A DNA stretch of 64,000 bases, taken from Candidatus Lernaella stagnicola (GTDB taxonomy: Bacteria; Lernaellota; Lernaellaia; Lernaellales; Lernaellaceae). This document shows, piece by piece, positions 1 through 8,810 of the stretch (position 1 is the first letter of the stretch; every line of letters starts with the position of its first letter). The translations under genes and the position numbers were made by a program. Where the stretch lies: contig JAVCCK010000010.1 in the NCBI GenBank assembly GCA_030765525.1, forward strand, positions 514,441 to 578,440, given 5' to 3'. Under the pieces are notes generated by a model. It was not told where the DNA came from and searched no databases. It was given only the letters and a program-made list of their open reading frames with translations.

Positions 1-1
1 T

Positions 2-1888
2 TTGGTTCTGGGCGTGCTGACCAAGTCCGCCGTGTTTTTCGCTGAAAACGAACCCGAGAATTTCGTGGCCGGATTCGCCGACCGTCGGACCATCGTCGCG
101 CAGGCCCCGGTGGGCCATGAAGCGTTGGCGTATCTCGTGCACTCCGCGCCCGAGGAGACGATCGAACTGACGATTTATAAGCTTCGCCCCGCGACCGCCA
201 AGGTGCTCGACCCGGTGCTGGAGCGAAATCTTCACGGGTTGTCTACCGCGCGGCTTTTTGCCGCCGTACACGGTAAAAAGTTGAGCGAGTTCCGCGAAGG
301 TCCGCCGCCGCGCCCGAGCGCCGAACTCTTCTACCAAAGCAGCGAGGAATCATTCGACACCGCCTCGCGTCGCCGTTTTGCCTCTTGGCTGCTCGATCTG
401 CGGCGCGCATCACGAACCCAAAGCCTTTGGTGGTACGAATCGGGCGCCATCGATTACGCGCCGGCGCTGTGGCAGGCGCCGCTGTTCGGGCTCATTGCGG
501 TGCGGCACACCAGCCCGCCGTCCTTGGACTACGCTTCGTTTCTCGGCGCCGCCGACGATCTCCCGGCGGACGAAGTCGATAAATTCCTGCAAGGTTTGAA
601 AACCGAAGATCTCGCCGCGCTCGCCGCCGAAGCGCGCGCCAAAGGGCAAAGCGCGAAAGTCGGCCAGGTGTATTTTCACTGGGCGCAGCGCGAGGTCGAC
701 AGTTCGGAACAAGCCGTGCAGGCGACTCAGGCATTCTTGCGGGCGGGCATGGTCGATCGAGCACACCGCGCCTGGGAGATGGCCCTGAGCCGCGAAACCG
801 ATTTTGCCGCTCGCGTGCGTGCGTACCGTTCGATGAGGGAATTGGCCGTTGTCGACGAAGCCAAAGCCCGTTTCTTCGAGCGCTATAGCAACTTGACCCG
901 CGAACAATTCGCCGCCGCGGGAAAGCAGGTCGACCCGACGGCCGAGATCCAGTTCCTGGCCTCCTTCGAAGTTGGGGCGTTGCGGCGGATGATCGACGAA
1001 CTCGCCGTGGCGGGACACACCGACGCGGCGATCCGTATCACGGAGTATTTGCTCGCGCTCTATCCGCAGGACCACGAAGTGCGCATACGGCGGGCGGCGG
1101 TCACCGCGCAAAGCGGCAAACCGTCGCAGGGATTGTGGGACTCGTTTTTCAAGGAAAGCGACGACTTCGGCATGCAACTGGCCGGCCTTCGCGAGATCGC
1201 GCGACTCGAGGCGGCCAACCACGTACCCGGCGCATGGTTTGAGCGCTACGCGACTCAGTTGGCGGCGGGGCAACGCGGCAACCAGCAAAACCAATACATG
1301 TTGAGCTCGCTGCGGGTGCACCGGTTCAAGATGCAAAAGCAATGGCAGAAGGCGTTGGCGGCGGTGGCGGCGATGCGTCCAAACCTGCGGCCGGCGCAAC
1401 GGCCCGGCGTCGATTACGAGGAAGCCGATATCCGCTGGCAATTAGGTAACGCTGAAGTAGCGCTGCCGCTTCTGGAAAAGAACCTGCGCGCGCTGCCGTC
1501 CGATAGCCCGGTATTCGCCGATTCGGCGCGCTTGCTGGCCGTCATCTACGCGAGCCGCGCCATGTACTTCGAAGCCGCCAAGTACATCAACATCGCTGCG
1601 CGCAGCATCGGCGACCCCAACTCCCTGGTGAGGGACGCAGCCCGCATCGCCGCGCAAATGCGTGAAGCGGGCGAAATACCGCGTGCGCGCGCTATGCTCG
1701 TCGATCTGCAGGATTCGGTCGACGGTAACGCCCGCGGTCTGTTGTTAATCGAGCAGGGTAAACACGAAATGGCCGCGGGAAACCGCGCCGCCGCCAAACG
1801 CTTTTTCGAGGAAACCGGCGATTACCTGACCGACGCCACCGCCCTGGCGTGGTTACGCGAAACCCTCGCCGATTGGGATCAACAGTAG
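2..1888 (+). CDS. TPR-like repeat protein, 5' end cut off by window edge
   Basis: The reading frame is open from the first bases of the window, so the true start lies upstream and only the last ~628 residues are seen. No signal peptide or catalytic motif is visible in this part. The second half is helical and alanine-rich with spaced W/Y/L/A positions typical of tetratricopeptide or solenoid repeats, for example around residues 240-300, 330-380 and 470-600. The product is probably a repeat scaffold or the C-terminal part of a larger TPR protein; no partner can be named. It ends 13 bp before the stop of the convergent hydrolase gene. Function unknown; the solenoid assignment is inference from composition. 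Confidence 0.6.
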   Translation: MVLGVLTKSAVFFAENEPENFVAGFADRRTIVAQAPVGHEALAYLVHSAPEETIELTIYKLRPATAKVLDPVLERNLHGLSTARLFAAVHGKKLSEFREGPPPRPSAELFYQSSEESFDTASRRRFASWLLDLRRASRTQSLWWYESGAIDYAPALWQAPLFGLIAVRHTSPPSLDYASFLGAADDLPADEVDKFLQGLKTEDLAALAAEARAKGQSAKVGQVYFHWAQREVDSSEQAVQATQAFLRAGMVDRAHRAWEMALSRETDFAARVRAYRSMRELAVVDEAKARFFERYSNLTREQFAAAGKQVDPTAEIQFLASFEVGALRRMIDELAVAGHTDAAIRITEYLLALYPQDHEVRIRRAAVTAQSGKPSQGLWDSFFKESDDFGMQLAGLREIARLEAANHVPGAWFERYATQLAAGQRGNQQNQYMLSSLRVHRFKMQKQWQKALAAVAAMRPNLRPAQRPGVDYEEADIRWQLGNAEVALPLLEKNLRALPSDSPVFADSARLLAVIYASRAMYFEAAKYINIAARSIGDPNSLVRDAARIAAQMREAGEIPRARAMLVDLQDSVDGNARGLLLIEQGKHEMAAGNRAAAKRFFEETGDYLTDATALAWLRETLADWDQQ

Positions 1889-1901
1889 GGGGGCGGCCCG
1901 G

Positions 1902-2813
1902 TTAGGCCGTCGCGCGATTGTTGCGGACGCCGGCTTCGGGGTAACGGTCGGAAAAATGCTGCAGCAGCCAGCGCTCGATGCGCAGGTTGATCAGTTGCGG
2001 CATCTCGATCGGCGCTGTGTGGCTGCCCTGGGGTACGATCAGAAGTTCCGACCCGGGAATCATTTCGTTCATTTTTTCCTGCACGTGCATCGGCGTGAAG
2101 GTGTCGTTTTCGCCGGCGATGATCATCACCGGCTTAGTGATCGTCGGCAGGAAATCCTCGGCTGTGTGCCGCGCGCAGTGGTCGAGCATCTTGGCGAACA
2201 TGCGCAAGTCGATTTGGCCGATGAACTTCAGATACGGCATGAAATCGTCGTACTCGACCATGCGGCCGTTGATCTCGAGGTTCGTGGCGATTTGATAGGC
2301 CAGCTCGGTCGGCACAAGCCGGCGCCAAATGGCCCCAGGCACCCACGGGGTCAGCACGAATAGCGGATAGATAAAAGGGAAAATCGTTTCAAGCAGACGA
2401 TTGTCGTGGAAGGTCTTTAGCGCGTGACCGTAGGGGCCGCATATCGGCGCGAGGCCGAGCACGCGGTCGGGGTAACGCCGCGCGAATTCGAAAATCACCT
2501 GGCAACCCATCGAATGACCGACCAGGATCGCATCTTCGACTTCATCGTCATCGAGAATGTAAGCGATGTCGTCGGCCAGATCTTCGATGGAAAGAAAATT
2601 GGTGTCGGCGGGCATGTCGCTAGTGCCGTGGCCGCGATAGTGCATGTGAATCGTACGGCAGTTGTCGCCGAAATCGCGGTGGAGGTACTTCCACACGTAG
2701 CCGTCACAACCGATGCCGTCGACCAGCACCAACGGCAGGCCGTCGCCGTTGCTGTCATACCGGATTTTCGTGCCGTCGAAGCTTTTGACTACACCACGTT
2801 TCGTGCGTCGCAT
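1902..2813 (-). CDS. alpha/beta hydrolase
   Basis: A 303-residue alpha/beta-hydrolase-fold protein. It has the nucleophile elbow GHSMG (Ser about residue 101), a candidate acid in AGENDTF and a late His in GSHTAP, so the Ser-Asp-His triad is complete. The stretch LVDGIGCDGYVWKYL resembles the oxyanion-hole region of esterases and C-C hydrolases. There is no signal peptide, so it is probably cytoplasmic. I chose the ATG at 2813 because AGAGGGG sits about 7 nt upstream; the frame stays open another 38 codons but that stretch is poorly hydrolase-like. It follows the lipoprotein gene on the same strand after 131 bp. Substrate cannot be told from sequence. Confidence 0.85.
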   Translation of the reverse strand: MRRTKRGVVKSFDGTKIRYDSNGDGLPLVLVDGIGCDGYVWKYLHRDFGDNCRTIHMHYRGHGTSDMPADTNFLSIEDLADDIAYILDDDEVEDAILVGHSMGCQVIFEFARRYPDRVLGLAPICGPYGHALKTFHDNRLLETIFPFIYPLFVLTPWVPGAIWRRLVPTELAYQIATNLEINGRMVEYDDFMPYLKFIGQIDLRMFAKMLDHCARHTAEDFLPTITKPVMIIAGENDTFTPMHVQEKMNEMIPGSELLIVPQGSHTAPIEMPQLINLRIERWLLQHFSDRYPEAGVRNNRATA

Positions 2814-2944
2814 GCGTGTTACCCCTCTTGCCGAACCAAGGAATATGCCGTCTCGTTGAGCCCCGTCTGGAAGGCGATTCTTTTTCATAACCGGAAAAGC
2901 GAACAAAGTCGAGTCTGTTGACGACAAACAGCCTCGGTGTCAGG

Positions 2945-4273
2945 TCAGGGAAAAGCCGGGTAGATCATCAGGTAGTGGTCCAGGGTGTAATAGTGGCTGA
3001 CGACCAGGCCTTGCATGCCGTAATCACAACCCACCCAGAAACCGAAACTGCCGGCGAACATACCTCCGTCCAGCAACACGCTACGCCGCCACACAGAGCC
3101 GTCGAACCACACTTCGCGCAACGACGGATCGCCGCGGCTGTCCTGGTAGGCAATGTACGGACGGTCGGCTGTGTCCAGCGCCAGACAGGCGTCGGCGCCC
3201 TGGTTGCCGATGGCGTGTACGATTTCCGGCGTCCACACCCCGTCGTGATATTTGGCGTAGCGCAAATCAAGCAGCCCGGCGTCCTGATACGTCACATGCA
3301 AATCGCCGGTACCATCGACCGCCAGCGAACTCCAGCGGCCGAGATCTTCTTCCTCCGTGGCCGGTGCATCGACCACCGCCGTCGACCACGCGCCGAAATC
3401 GCCCGAGGCAACCATTAGGCTTTTCGAGTCGGCGTCGTAGTAGCTGATGTGAAACACGCCCGCGGCCAAAACGATCGACGTGTACAAGCCCACCGCCGTG
3501 CCGGCGACGACCACTTCGGTTTCCCACTCGGTTCCGAGGTGCCGCGCGAAACATAACGCGCCGCTCGCCGCATCGTGATAGCTGACGTAACGATAGCCGT
3601 TGACATCCACGACGATGTCACACCACGCATCACCTTCCAGCGACTCGACGACCGTCGAAATGTCCCAACCTTTTTCGGTTTGCATGGCCGCTTTCAGCAG
3701 ATTGTTAAGCCCGTCCTGATACACGGCATAAACCGTCGTCGCCGCCGGGTCCATGGCGATCGCGGCGTGCCGGCCGTTGTTGAGCCCGTTGTCGATGACT
3801 TCGATATCCCAACTCGCGCCGTTCCACGCGGCGTGCTTCAGCCCGGTGAGCAGCTTGTGATAGACGATGTGCGGATCGCCGGCGGCGTCCAGCGCGACAT
3901 CGGTAAAGCCGTTGGCGTCGTCGACGACCATATCCGACGGCGGCGGGGAGGCATCGTCGTCATTGTTGTCGTCGTTATCATCGTTGTCGTCGTCATCGTT
4001 GTTGTCGTCATTGTCGTTGTCGTCATTGTCGTCGTCATCATCACCGCCGGTGTCGTCATCGGTCGCGGTGTCGTCGTCGGCTGCGGAGTCGTCGTCGGTC
4101 GCGGAGTCGTCGTTGTCATCGTCGCCGGAGCCCGGATCGAAAGGCGTGTCGTCGTCCACCTGGCGGTCGGGAACCGTTTCTTCCTCGTCGCTGTCGGCGG
4201 AACTGCAAGCGAGCATCGGGATGAGAAGCAAGGCCACGGCAACCCACACAACAAGCAGGGACATAATGCGCAT
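2945..4273 (-). CDS. lipoprotein with Asp/Asn linker and beta-propeller-like repeats
   Basis: This 442-residue exported lipoprotein begins with a hydrophobic signal ending in a lipobox (IPMLAC). About 90 residues of almost pure Asp/Asn/Ser/Thr follow. The rest contains six or seven copies of a loose ~45-residue unit resembling D-x-x-G-x-x-H/Y-x-x-Y-x-D followed by a tryptophan, for example GDPHIVYHK, GYRYVSYHD, GVFHISYYD, GDLHVTYQD and RPYIAYQD. This pattern is typical of beta-propeller blades in surface proteins. No catalytic residues are recognised. The ATG at 4273 was preferred over an upstream TTG because GGGAGG lies 8 nt before it. It lies 52 bp downstream of mltA on the same strand and could be co-transcribed. 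Role: surface or periplasmic binding protein (inference). Confidence 0.8.
   Translation of the reverse strand: MRIMSLLVVWVAVALLLIPMLACSSADSDEEETVPDRQVDDDTPFDPGSGDDDNDDSATDDDSAADDDTATDDDTGGDDDDDNDDNDNDDNNDDDDNDDNDDNNDDDASPPPSDMVVDDANGFTDVALDAAGDPHIVYHKLLTGLKHAAWNGASWDIEVIDNGLNNGRHAAIAMDPAATTVYAVYQDGLNNLLKAAMQTEKGWDISTVVESLEGDAWCDIVVDVNGYRYVSYHDAASGALCFARHLGTEWETEVVVAGTAVGLYTSIVLAAGVFHISYYDADSKSLMVASGDFGAWSTAVVDAPATEEEDLGRWSSLAVDGTGDLHVTYQDAGLLDLRYAKYHDGVWTPEIVHAIGNQGADACLALDTADRPYIAYQDSRGDPSLREVWFDGSVWRRSVLLDGGMFAGSFGFWVGCDYGMQGLVVSHYYTLDHYLMIYPAFP
3952..4125. repeat. in-frame trinucleotide tract coding an Asp/Asn linker
   Basis: The + strand shows runs of gtc/atc/gtt/att triplets. On the minus strand these read as Asp and Asn codons in the lipoprotein at 2945-4273. 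The tract is low-complexity and lies within the gene, in frame. Confidence 0.9.
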
Positions 4274-4325
4274 GATAGGGCCTCCCAAAGAATATCTTCC
4301 CGAATGACCGCCGGGGCGTCAATCG

Positions 4326-5408
4326 TTATCGGCGCAACAAGAGGTAGGAAAGCGTGCCTTTGTCCTTCAAACCCGCGGCGAAAAGCTGCTCGACCGAGCC
4401 CTCGCCGAAATAGATGTCGACCCGCGACGGCCCCTTGATCGCCGCGCCGGTGTCGACGTCGGCCACGATGTAGCGCACGTTCCGCTTCGCGACGCCGGTG
4501 GGGGTGTGGCGCGGCTCGGGAAAGGTCACCAAGCCGACGAGGCCCGCGCTGTAATAGCGCTTGTCGGTGGCGATCGATCGCTTGGCCGTTAGCGGCGAGT
4601 TGGCCATGCCGGCGGGTGGGCGGTCGCTGAGTTTGAAAAAGATGTAACGCGGATTGCGGCGAAAAAAGCGCTCGGCGACTTCCGGGTGCGCCCGCATGTA
4701 GCGACGCAGCCCAAGATAACCGCCCGGCCGCTGGGCCGCGGGCACGGCTTTTAGAATGTCATTCTCGACCGACACGTAGGGATGGCCGTTGTTGCCATTG
4801 TAGAGCAGCGTGCGACGGGTGCCATCGGGAAACAGCGCCATCGCGCTGCCTTGAATCTGCGCGTAATAGTAGCTGACCGAATTCTCGGTCCAGGCCACGG
4901 CATGACGCGCCGGGTCGTAGGCGCCGTCGGTGATCTCCGCCCGTGTCGGCGCCGACGTCAGTTTCCCGGCGACACGACGGTACACCTTGCCCTTGCGAGC
5001 CACGATGTCTGCCGGGCGTCCAAGAATCGGCACCGGGTAGGCCGTCGAACGCTGCCGGCTCACGCGCAGCAGCGGCGAATGGTAAGCGGTGAACAACGCA
5101 TCGTCGGCGACGCGCACGATTTCGAAACGGCGGGCCAGTTCGGCGCCGAAATCCGCCCGCCCGTGCTTGGCGAGCACCAGCTTGCGCAACTCCCGCACCG
5201 TGGCCAGCGCGTGCGCTTTGGTCACCCGGCGCGAACCGAGGCGCAGGGATGCGGCCCCTTTGGTTTGCAGATATTTCTCCTGACGATCCAGCGCCAGCAG
5301 CAGTGAACGCACCTCGCCGTCGTCGCCGACCACGGTCGGCGTTTGTTGGCTCGCGGCAGGCCAGGCCAGCGCGAGCAGGAGCAGCAAAATCAGGGTTTTC
5401 GGGTGCAT
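4326..5408 (-). CDS. mltA: membrane-bound lytic murein transglycosylase A
   Basis: A 360-residue exported MltA-family enzyme that cleaves the MurNAc-GlcNAc bond of peptidoglycan to give 1,6-anhydro products. A Sec signal (residues 1-20, ending AWPAASQQ) has no lipobox cysteine, unlike E. coli MltA. Family hallmarks are present: the AQIQGSAM region, NGHPYVS, and near the C-terminus the 3D-type motif with D-T-G-A-A-I-K-G-P and VDIYFGEG, which includes the catalytic Asp. The start is the ATG just before the hydrophobic signal. No Shine-Dalgarno is evident there, and a good promoter ends only about 9 nt upstream, suggesting a leaderless mRNA. It faces tatA divergently. Confidence 0.9.
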   Translation of the reverse strand: MHPKTLILLLLLALAWPAASQQTPTVVGDDGEVRSLLLALDRQEKYLQTKGAASLRLGSRRVTKAHALATVRELRKLVLAKHGRADFGAELARRFEIVRVADDALFTAYHSPLLRVSRQRSTAYPVPILGRPADIVARKGKVYRRVAGKLTSAPTRAEITDGAYDPARHAVAWTENSVSYYYAQIQGSAMALFPDGTRRTLLYNGNNGHPYVSVENDILKAVPAAQRPGGYLGLRRYMRAHPEVAERFFRRNPRYIFFKLSDRPPAGMANSPLTAKRSIATDKRYYSAGLVGLVTFPEPRHTPTGVAKRNVRYIVADVDTGAAIKGPSRVDIYFGEGSVEQLFAAGLKDKGTLSYLLLRR

Positions 5409-5417
5409 TGCAGTGCC

Positions 5418-5446
5418 ATGATAGAGGCGCGGCGGGCTGTCGCCAA
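5418..5446 (-). promoter_or_regulatory. sigma70-type promoter of mltA
   Basis: Minus strand: TTGGCG, 17 bp spacer, TATCAT. The -10 ends 9 nt from the ATG, so the transcript would be almost or fully leaderless. Confidence 0.55.
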
Positions 5447-5459
5447 GGGAAAATCGTGT

Positions 5460-5465
5460 TATAGT
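5460..5465 (+). promoter_or_regulatory. -10 box of tatA/esterase operon
   Basis: TATAGT lies 24 nt before the tatA ATG. A weak CTGTCG lies 17 bp upstream as a possible -35 and overlaps the divergent mltA promoter. Confidence 0.45.
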
Positions 5466-5489
5466 CGCGCCGCAGTGAAGGAGGGCCTC

Positions 5490-5726
5490 ATGTTTGGCCT
5501 GGGTTCGAGCGAAATTCTGCTGATTATTGTCGCGATTGTCATTCTGCTCGCCATGGGCAAACTGCCGGATGTCGCCCGCAAAGCCGGCGGCGCGTACCGC
5601 GCCTACCGCAAGGTCGACGACGACCTGCGCACGATGCGCGACCCCACCAAAATCATCGATATCCTCACCGAAGATCATAGCGTTACCGAAAAGAAGGACG
5701 CACCCAACGACACGCGGAAGGCGTGA
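5490..5726 (+). CDS. tatA: TatA/E family twin-arginine translocase subunit
   Basis: A 78-residue protein with one N-terminal transmembrane helix (about residues 5-22). The motif MGKLPDVARKAGGAYRAYRK follows, matching the TatA/B amphipathic helix after the usual hinge, and then a polar tail. TatA proteins oligomerise to make the pore for folded Tat substrates. The ATG at 5490 has GAAGGAGGG just upstream; the open frame before it is the antisense of mltA. No tatC is visible within the window. The next gene starts 12 bp downstream, so the two are probably co-transcribed. Confidence 0.85.
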   Translation: MFGLGSSEILLIIVAIVILLAMGKLPDVARKAGGAYRAYRKVDDDLRTMRDPTKIIDILTEDHSVTEKKDAPNDTRKA

Positions 5727-5738
5727 GATAACCTCACG

Positions 5739-6650
5739 ATGAAATCACAACCGGCGAAACAACGACGTTGGTGGCCGATGCTTGGCGCGGCGGTCGTGCT
5801 GATCGCGGCGGTCGTGCTGTTTTTTCATTGGTGGGGCGGCGGTGCAGCGCGATTCGTTGAAGCCACGGCGAAGCAAAATGACATCCGCGTGCGGCGCAAT
5901 GTGCCGGTATCGCCGGAAGCGCCGGCCTTGCGGGTCGACCTTTTTGTGCCTACCACCGGCGAGAATCTACCGATTGCGGCGGTGCTGCCCGGCGGCGGCT
6001 GGAATATGGGCCATAAGGGTCTGAAAGCCGTGCAATTCCTGGCCGGGTGGCTGGCCGAGCGCGGTGTCATCGGCGTGGCGATGGATTATCGTCTAATCCC
6101 GGCTGTGTCGCCGACCGAACAAACCCGTGACGTAGCGCGCGGCGTGGCGTGGCTGGCGTTGCACGCCACCGAGTTTCGCGGCGACCCGCACCGTATTTTT
6201 CTGGTTGGTCATAGCGCCGGGGCCCATTTGGCGGCGCTGGTGGCTTGCGACCGGCGCTATCTCGACAAGCAAGGAACGTCGGCGGACGTGCCGGCGGGTA
6301 TTGTGGCGATCTCGAATGTTTTCGATTTGCGTAATACCGAACATCCACTGGGTTCCATCGCCAAGCGCAAGATTACGACGGTGTTTCGCGACGCGGCGAC
6401 CCGGGAATTGCTTTCGCCGCTCCTGTATGTGCAGCCCGGTGCGCCGCCCTTCTTGATTCTGCACGGCATGGGCGACCACCTGATTGCTCTCGACCAAGGC
6501 GCCGCGATGGTTGAAGCGTTGCACGCCGCCGGTACCCAAGCCGAATTTCACGACTTACCCGGCCGCGACCACATCGGCCTGTTTCATAACATGGACGAAC
6601 CCGGCGATGCCGCCGCAGAAATGACCCTCGCCTACATTCGTGATCACTAA
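5739..6650 (+). CDS. membrane-anchored esterase/lipase (BD-FAE/HSL-like)
   Basis: A 303-residue alpha/beta hydrolase. It starts with a charged segment and one hydrophobic helix (residues 14-30) that should anchor it in the inner membrane with the catalytic domain outside. The catalytic elements are VLPGGGW (HGGG-type oxyanion loop variant), the elbow GHSAG (Ser159), GMGDHLI (acid) and GRDHIGLF (His). This layout matches the esterase group that includes feruloyl esterase-like and acetyl-hydrolase enzymes. It lies 12 bp after tatA. Substrate unknown. Confidence 0.8.
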   Translation: MKSQPAKQRRWWPMLGAAVVLIAAVVLFFHWWGGGAARFVEATAKQNDIRVRRNVPVSPEAPALRVDLFVPTTGENLPIAAVLPGGGWNMGHKGLKAVQFLAGWLAERGVIGVAMDYRLIPAVSPTEQTRDVARGVAWLALHATEFRGDPHRIFLVGHSAGAHLAALVACDRRYLDKQGTSADVPAGIVAISNVFDLRNTEHPLGSIAKRKITTVFRDAATRELLSPLLYVQPGAPPFLILHGMGDHLIALDQGAAMVEALHAAGTQAEFHDLPGRDHIGLFHNMDEPGDAAAEMTLAYIRDH

Positions 6651-6672
6651 GGGCGTCGGTCGACGCTACCGG

Positions 6673-7632
6673 CTAGGGGACGATCGTCGTGCCGGCTTGG
6701 CCGTCGAGGGCGGCGGTAAGGTTTTCGGCGTTGGTGATGATCGCCCGCCTCCCGCCGCGTTGCACGAACTGGATCGCGGCCGACACCTTCGGTCCGATGC
6801 TGCCCGGCGGGAAATGCCCCTCGGCGAGGTAGTCAGTTGTTTGCGAGAGGTTGACGCGGTCCAGCGATCGTTGCCGCGGCGTGCCGAAATCCACGTACAC
6901 TTGCGGCTCAGGCATTAGAATGATCAAGGTATCGGCCTTGGTTTCCGAGGCGAGCATCGAACTGGTCAGGTCTTTGTCGATCACCGCCTCGACGCCTTCA
7001 TAGTTGCCGTCCTTGTTGACCATGATCGGGATACCGCCGCCGCCGCAGGCGATGACAATGTTGCCCTCTTGGACCGAGTGACGAATCATGTGTCGCTGCA
7101 CGATTTTCAGCGGTCGCGGGCTGGGCACGACGCGGCGCCAACCGCGGTCCCCCTCGTGGACCATCTCCCAACCGAGATCCTGCTGGAGTTGCTTGGCTTG
7201 TTGCTTATCGTAGTGCATGCCGATCGGCTTGCTGGGCCGCGCGAAAGCCGGGTCATTGGCGTCGACGATCACCTGCGTGATGACCGTCACGACATACCGG
7301 CGAAGCTCGGTGTGGCGCATGTGGTTCAAAAAGGCTTGCTGTAGAAAATAACCCATCGAACCGGCGGTTTCGGCCACGAGAACATCCAGAGGCATGCGCG
7401 GCAGCACGTCGGCGGTGCGATCGGTGCGCAGCAGCAGATTGCCGACTTGCGGCCCGTTGCCGTGGGAGACGACGAGGTTGAAATCGCGTTCGACTAACAC
7501 CATCAGCCGCGAGACGATCTCGTCCGCGTTGCGTTCCTGGGTGCTCACGTCGGGCGTGTCACCCTGGCGAATCAACGCGTTGCCGCCCAGGGCAACCAGG
7601 ACCATCTGGCGATCGCTGCGATAAATGTCCAT
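6673..7632 (-). CDS. arcC: carbamate kinase
   Basis: A 319-residue amino-acid-kinase-fold enzyme that makes ATP and carbamate from carbamoyl phosphate and ADP, or the reverse. Diagnostic motifs: VALGGNALI near the N-terminus, VSHGNGPQVGN (about residues 54-64), ACGGGGIPI in the middle and ITNAENLTAAL near the end. The ATG at 7632 has AAGGAGTG 7 nt upstream. It is the last gene of a four-gene minus-strand run. No arginine deiminase or ornithine carbamoyltransferase is present nearby, so it is not in a standard arginine-deiminase operon. Confidence 0.93.
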   Translation of the reverse strand: MDIYRSDRQMVLVALGGNALIRQGDTPDVSTQERNADEIVSRLMVLVERDFNLVVSHGNGPQVGNLLLRTDRTADVLPRMPLDVLVAETAGSMGYFLQQAFLNHMRHTELRRYVVTVITQVIVDANDPAFARPSKPIGMHYDKQQAKQLQQDLGWEMVHEGDRGWRRVVPSPRPLKIVQRHMIRHSVQEGNIVIACGGGGIPIMVNKDGNYEGVEAVIDKDLTSSMLASETKADTLIILMPEPQVYVDFGTPRQRSLDRVNLSQTTDYLAEGHFPPGSIGPKVSAAIQFVQRGGRRAIITNAENLTAALDGQAGTTIVP

Positions 7633-7643
7633 ACGAACACTCC

Positions 7644-8804
7644 TTAACGTCGACGGCGCCGCAACACGAGCAGCGCGACCATGCTAAGCAACACAAACAT
7701 GCCCAAATCGAGTGGGCCGCGCCCGGCGTGCAACGTCGCGCAACCGCGCCCGCTGTCATCGTCGTCGTCACCGTCGCCGCCGGGCTCGTCGTCGTCGGTC
7801 AGTTCGCCTTCCTCGCCGGGCAGCACTTGTTCCAGGAGGGCCGAATACGTCGCGCTTCGGACGCCGTGTTCATCGTAATCGCCGGTTATCCGCAACCACG
7901 CTTTGCGCGCCTCCCCGGCCTCGCCGAGCACTTGCGCGCAATCGCCGTCACAGCGTTCCCGCGAGTCCGCCCCGTCTCCGGATTCCCACAATTCGATCGA
8001 CTTGAAGCGGTCGGCGGATTCATCGGTGATCGTCACTTTGAGTCGGCGCCCGGCTTGGAGATCGAGGATGTACCAATCGTCGTCGTATAGCCGGTTGTTG
8101 CTCAGTTCGGTCCGTCCGTCGAGGGCTCGCGAGTTGTAAAAACCGTCGTTGGGTTCGTCGGCATCGTCGGCGGGCAAGGGCTCGCCGCAAAAGAGTTCGG
8201 CGGCGGCCTGGATGTCGTCCTCGTCTAAATCTTCGGTGCGGAATCGAGACGTGTAGTAGGCATACATGGTGGCCGATTTCACCGCGGTATGGTCCAAGCC
8301 CCAAAAATGTCCGGCCTCGTGCGTCAACGTCGGGCGAATTTCGTAAATGGCGTTTTGCGGGTCGTTCGTATCCAGCGACCAGCGGTAATCCATGGCGTTG
8401 AAGGCAATATCGGCCTCGCGCAACGTGCCCGTGTTGTCGAACCACAGCGTCGTGACCGCCAGCGCCTGCTTGCCGAAAAGCCAAAGATCGGTCTCGAAAA
8501 AGACCGTGTTGCGATTATCCTGCGCCCCAGGCGTCTCGCTTTCGCGGCGACCGTCGTAGCGGAATTCAAGCGGCGCGCAAAAGGTCTGGCGATCGTAATT
8601 CCAACGCTCGATGGATTTGCGCAGCGCTGTCACCGTCGGACCGTCGGCAAGGTCCACGCCCAGCGGTTGCCGAACGTAGTAGGAAATGGGGTAACTGTCC
8701 CATTGGCAAATCTGCCCCGCGCAATCGCTGTATTCGAAAGCGACGGCCGGACCGGCCGCGATTAGGAAGAGAAACGCCCACAGTAGCGACAATCGAAATC
8801 TCAT
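7644..8804 (-). CDS. secreted metzincin-type zinc protease with MYXO-CTERM-like tail
   Basis: A 386-residue exported protease. A Sec signal (residues 1-22) precedes a matrixin-like domain with the zinc motif HEAGHFWGLDH (H162, H166, H172; Glu163 catalytic) and a Met-turn SATMYAYY eight residues on. Residues ~205-330 resemble a pre-peptidase C-terminal (PPC) beta domain, including DDDWYILDLQAGRRLKVTI. The end (from ~335) is an acidic stretch, then GRGCATL, a hydrophobic helix and RRRRR, the plan of a MYXO-CTERM sorting signal. It starts 4 nt after the stop of the preceding gene, with CAGGAG upstream, so it is co-translated with its operon. Likely a surface-anchored or shed protease. Confidence 0.85.
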   Translation of the reverse strand: MRFRLSLLWAFLFLIAAGPAVAFEYSDCAGQICQWDSYPISYYVRQPLGVDLADGPTVTALRKSIERWNYDRQTFCAPLEFRYDGRRESETPGAQDNRNTVFFETDLWLFGKQALAVTTLWFDNTGTLREADIAFNAMDYRWSLDTNDPQNAIYEIRPTLTHEAGHFWGLDHTAVKSATMYAYYTSRFRTEDLDEDDIQAAAELFCGEPLPADDADEPNDGFYNSRALDGRTELSNNRLYDDDWYILDLQAGRRLKVTITDESADRFKSIELWESGDGADSRERCDGDCAQVLGEAGEARKAWLRITGDYDEHGVRSATYSALLEQVLPGEEGELTDDDEPGGDGDDDDDSGRGCATLHAGRGPLDLGMFVLLSMVALLVLRRRRR

Positions 8805-8810
8805 GAGCGC

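Noticed and set aside
410-1441. Minus-strand 343-residue frame within the first gene
   Set aside because: Arg/His-rich shadow without domains; the + strand frame has the better protein character.
3952-4125. Regular repeats considered as a CRISPR array or satellite
   Set aside because: Unit is three bases, in frame within genes, with no spacers or leader.
3575-4438. Plus-strand 287-residue frame with Val/Ile repeats
   Set aside because: Antisense to the beta-repeat lipoprotein and its linker.
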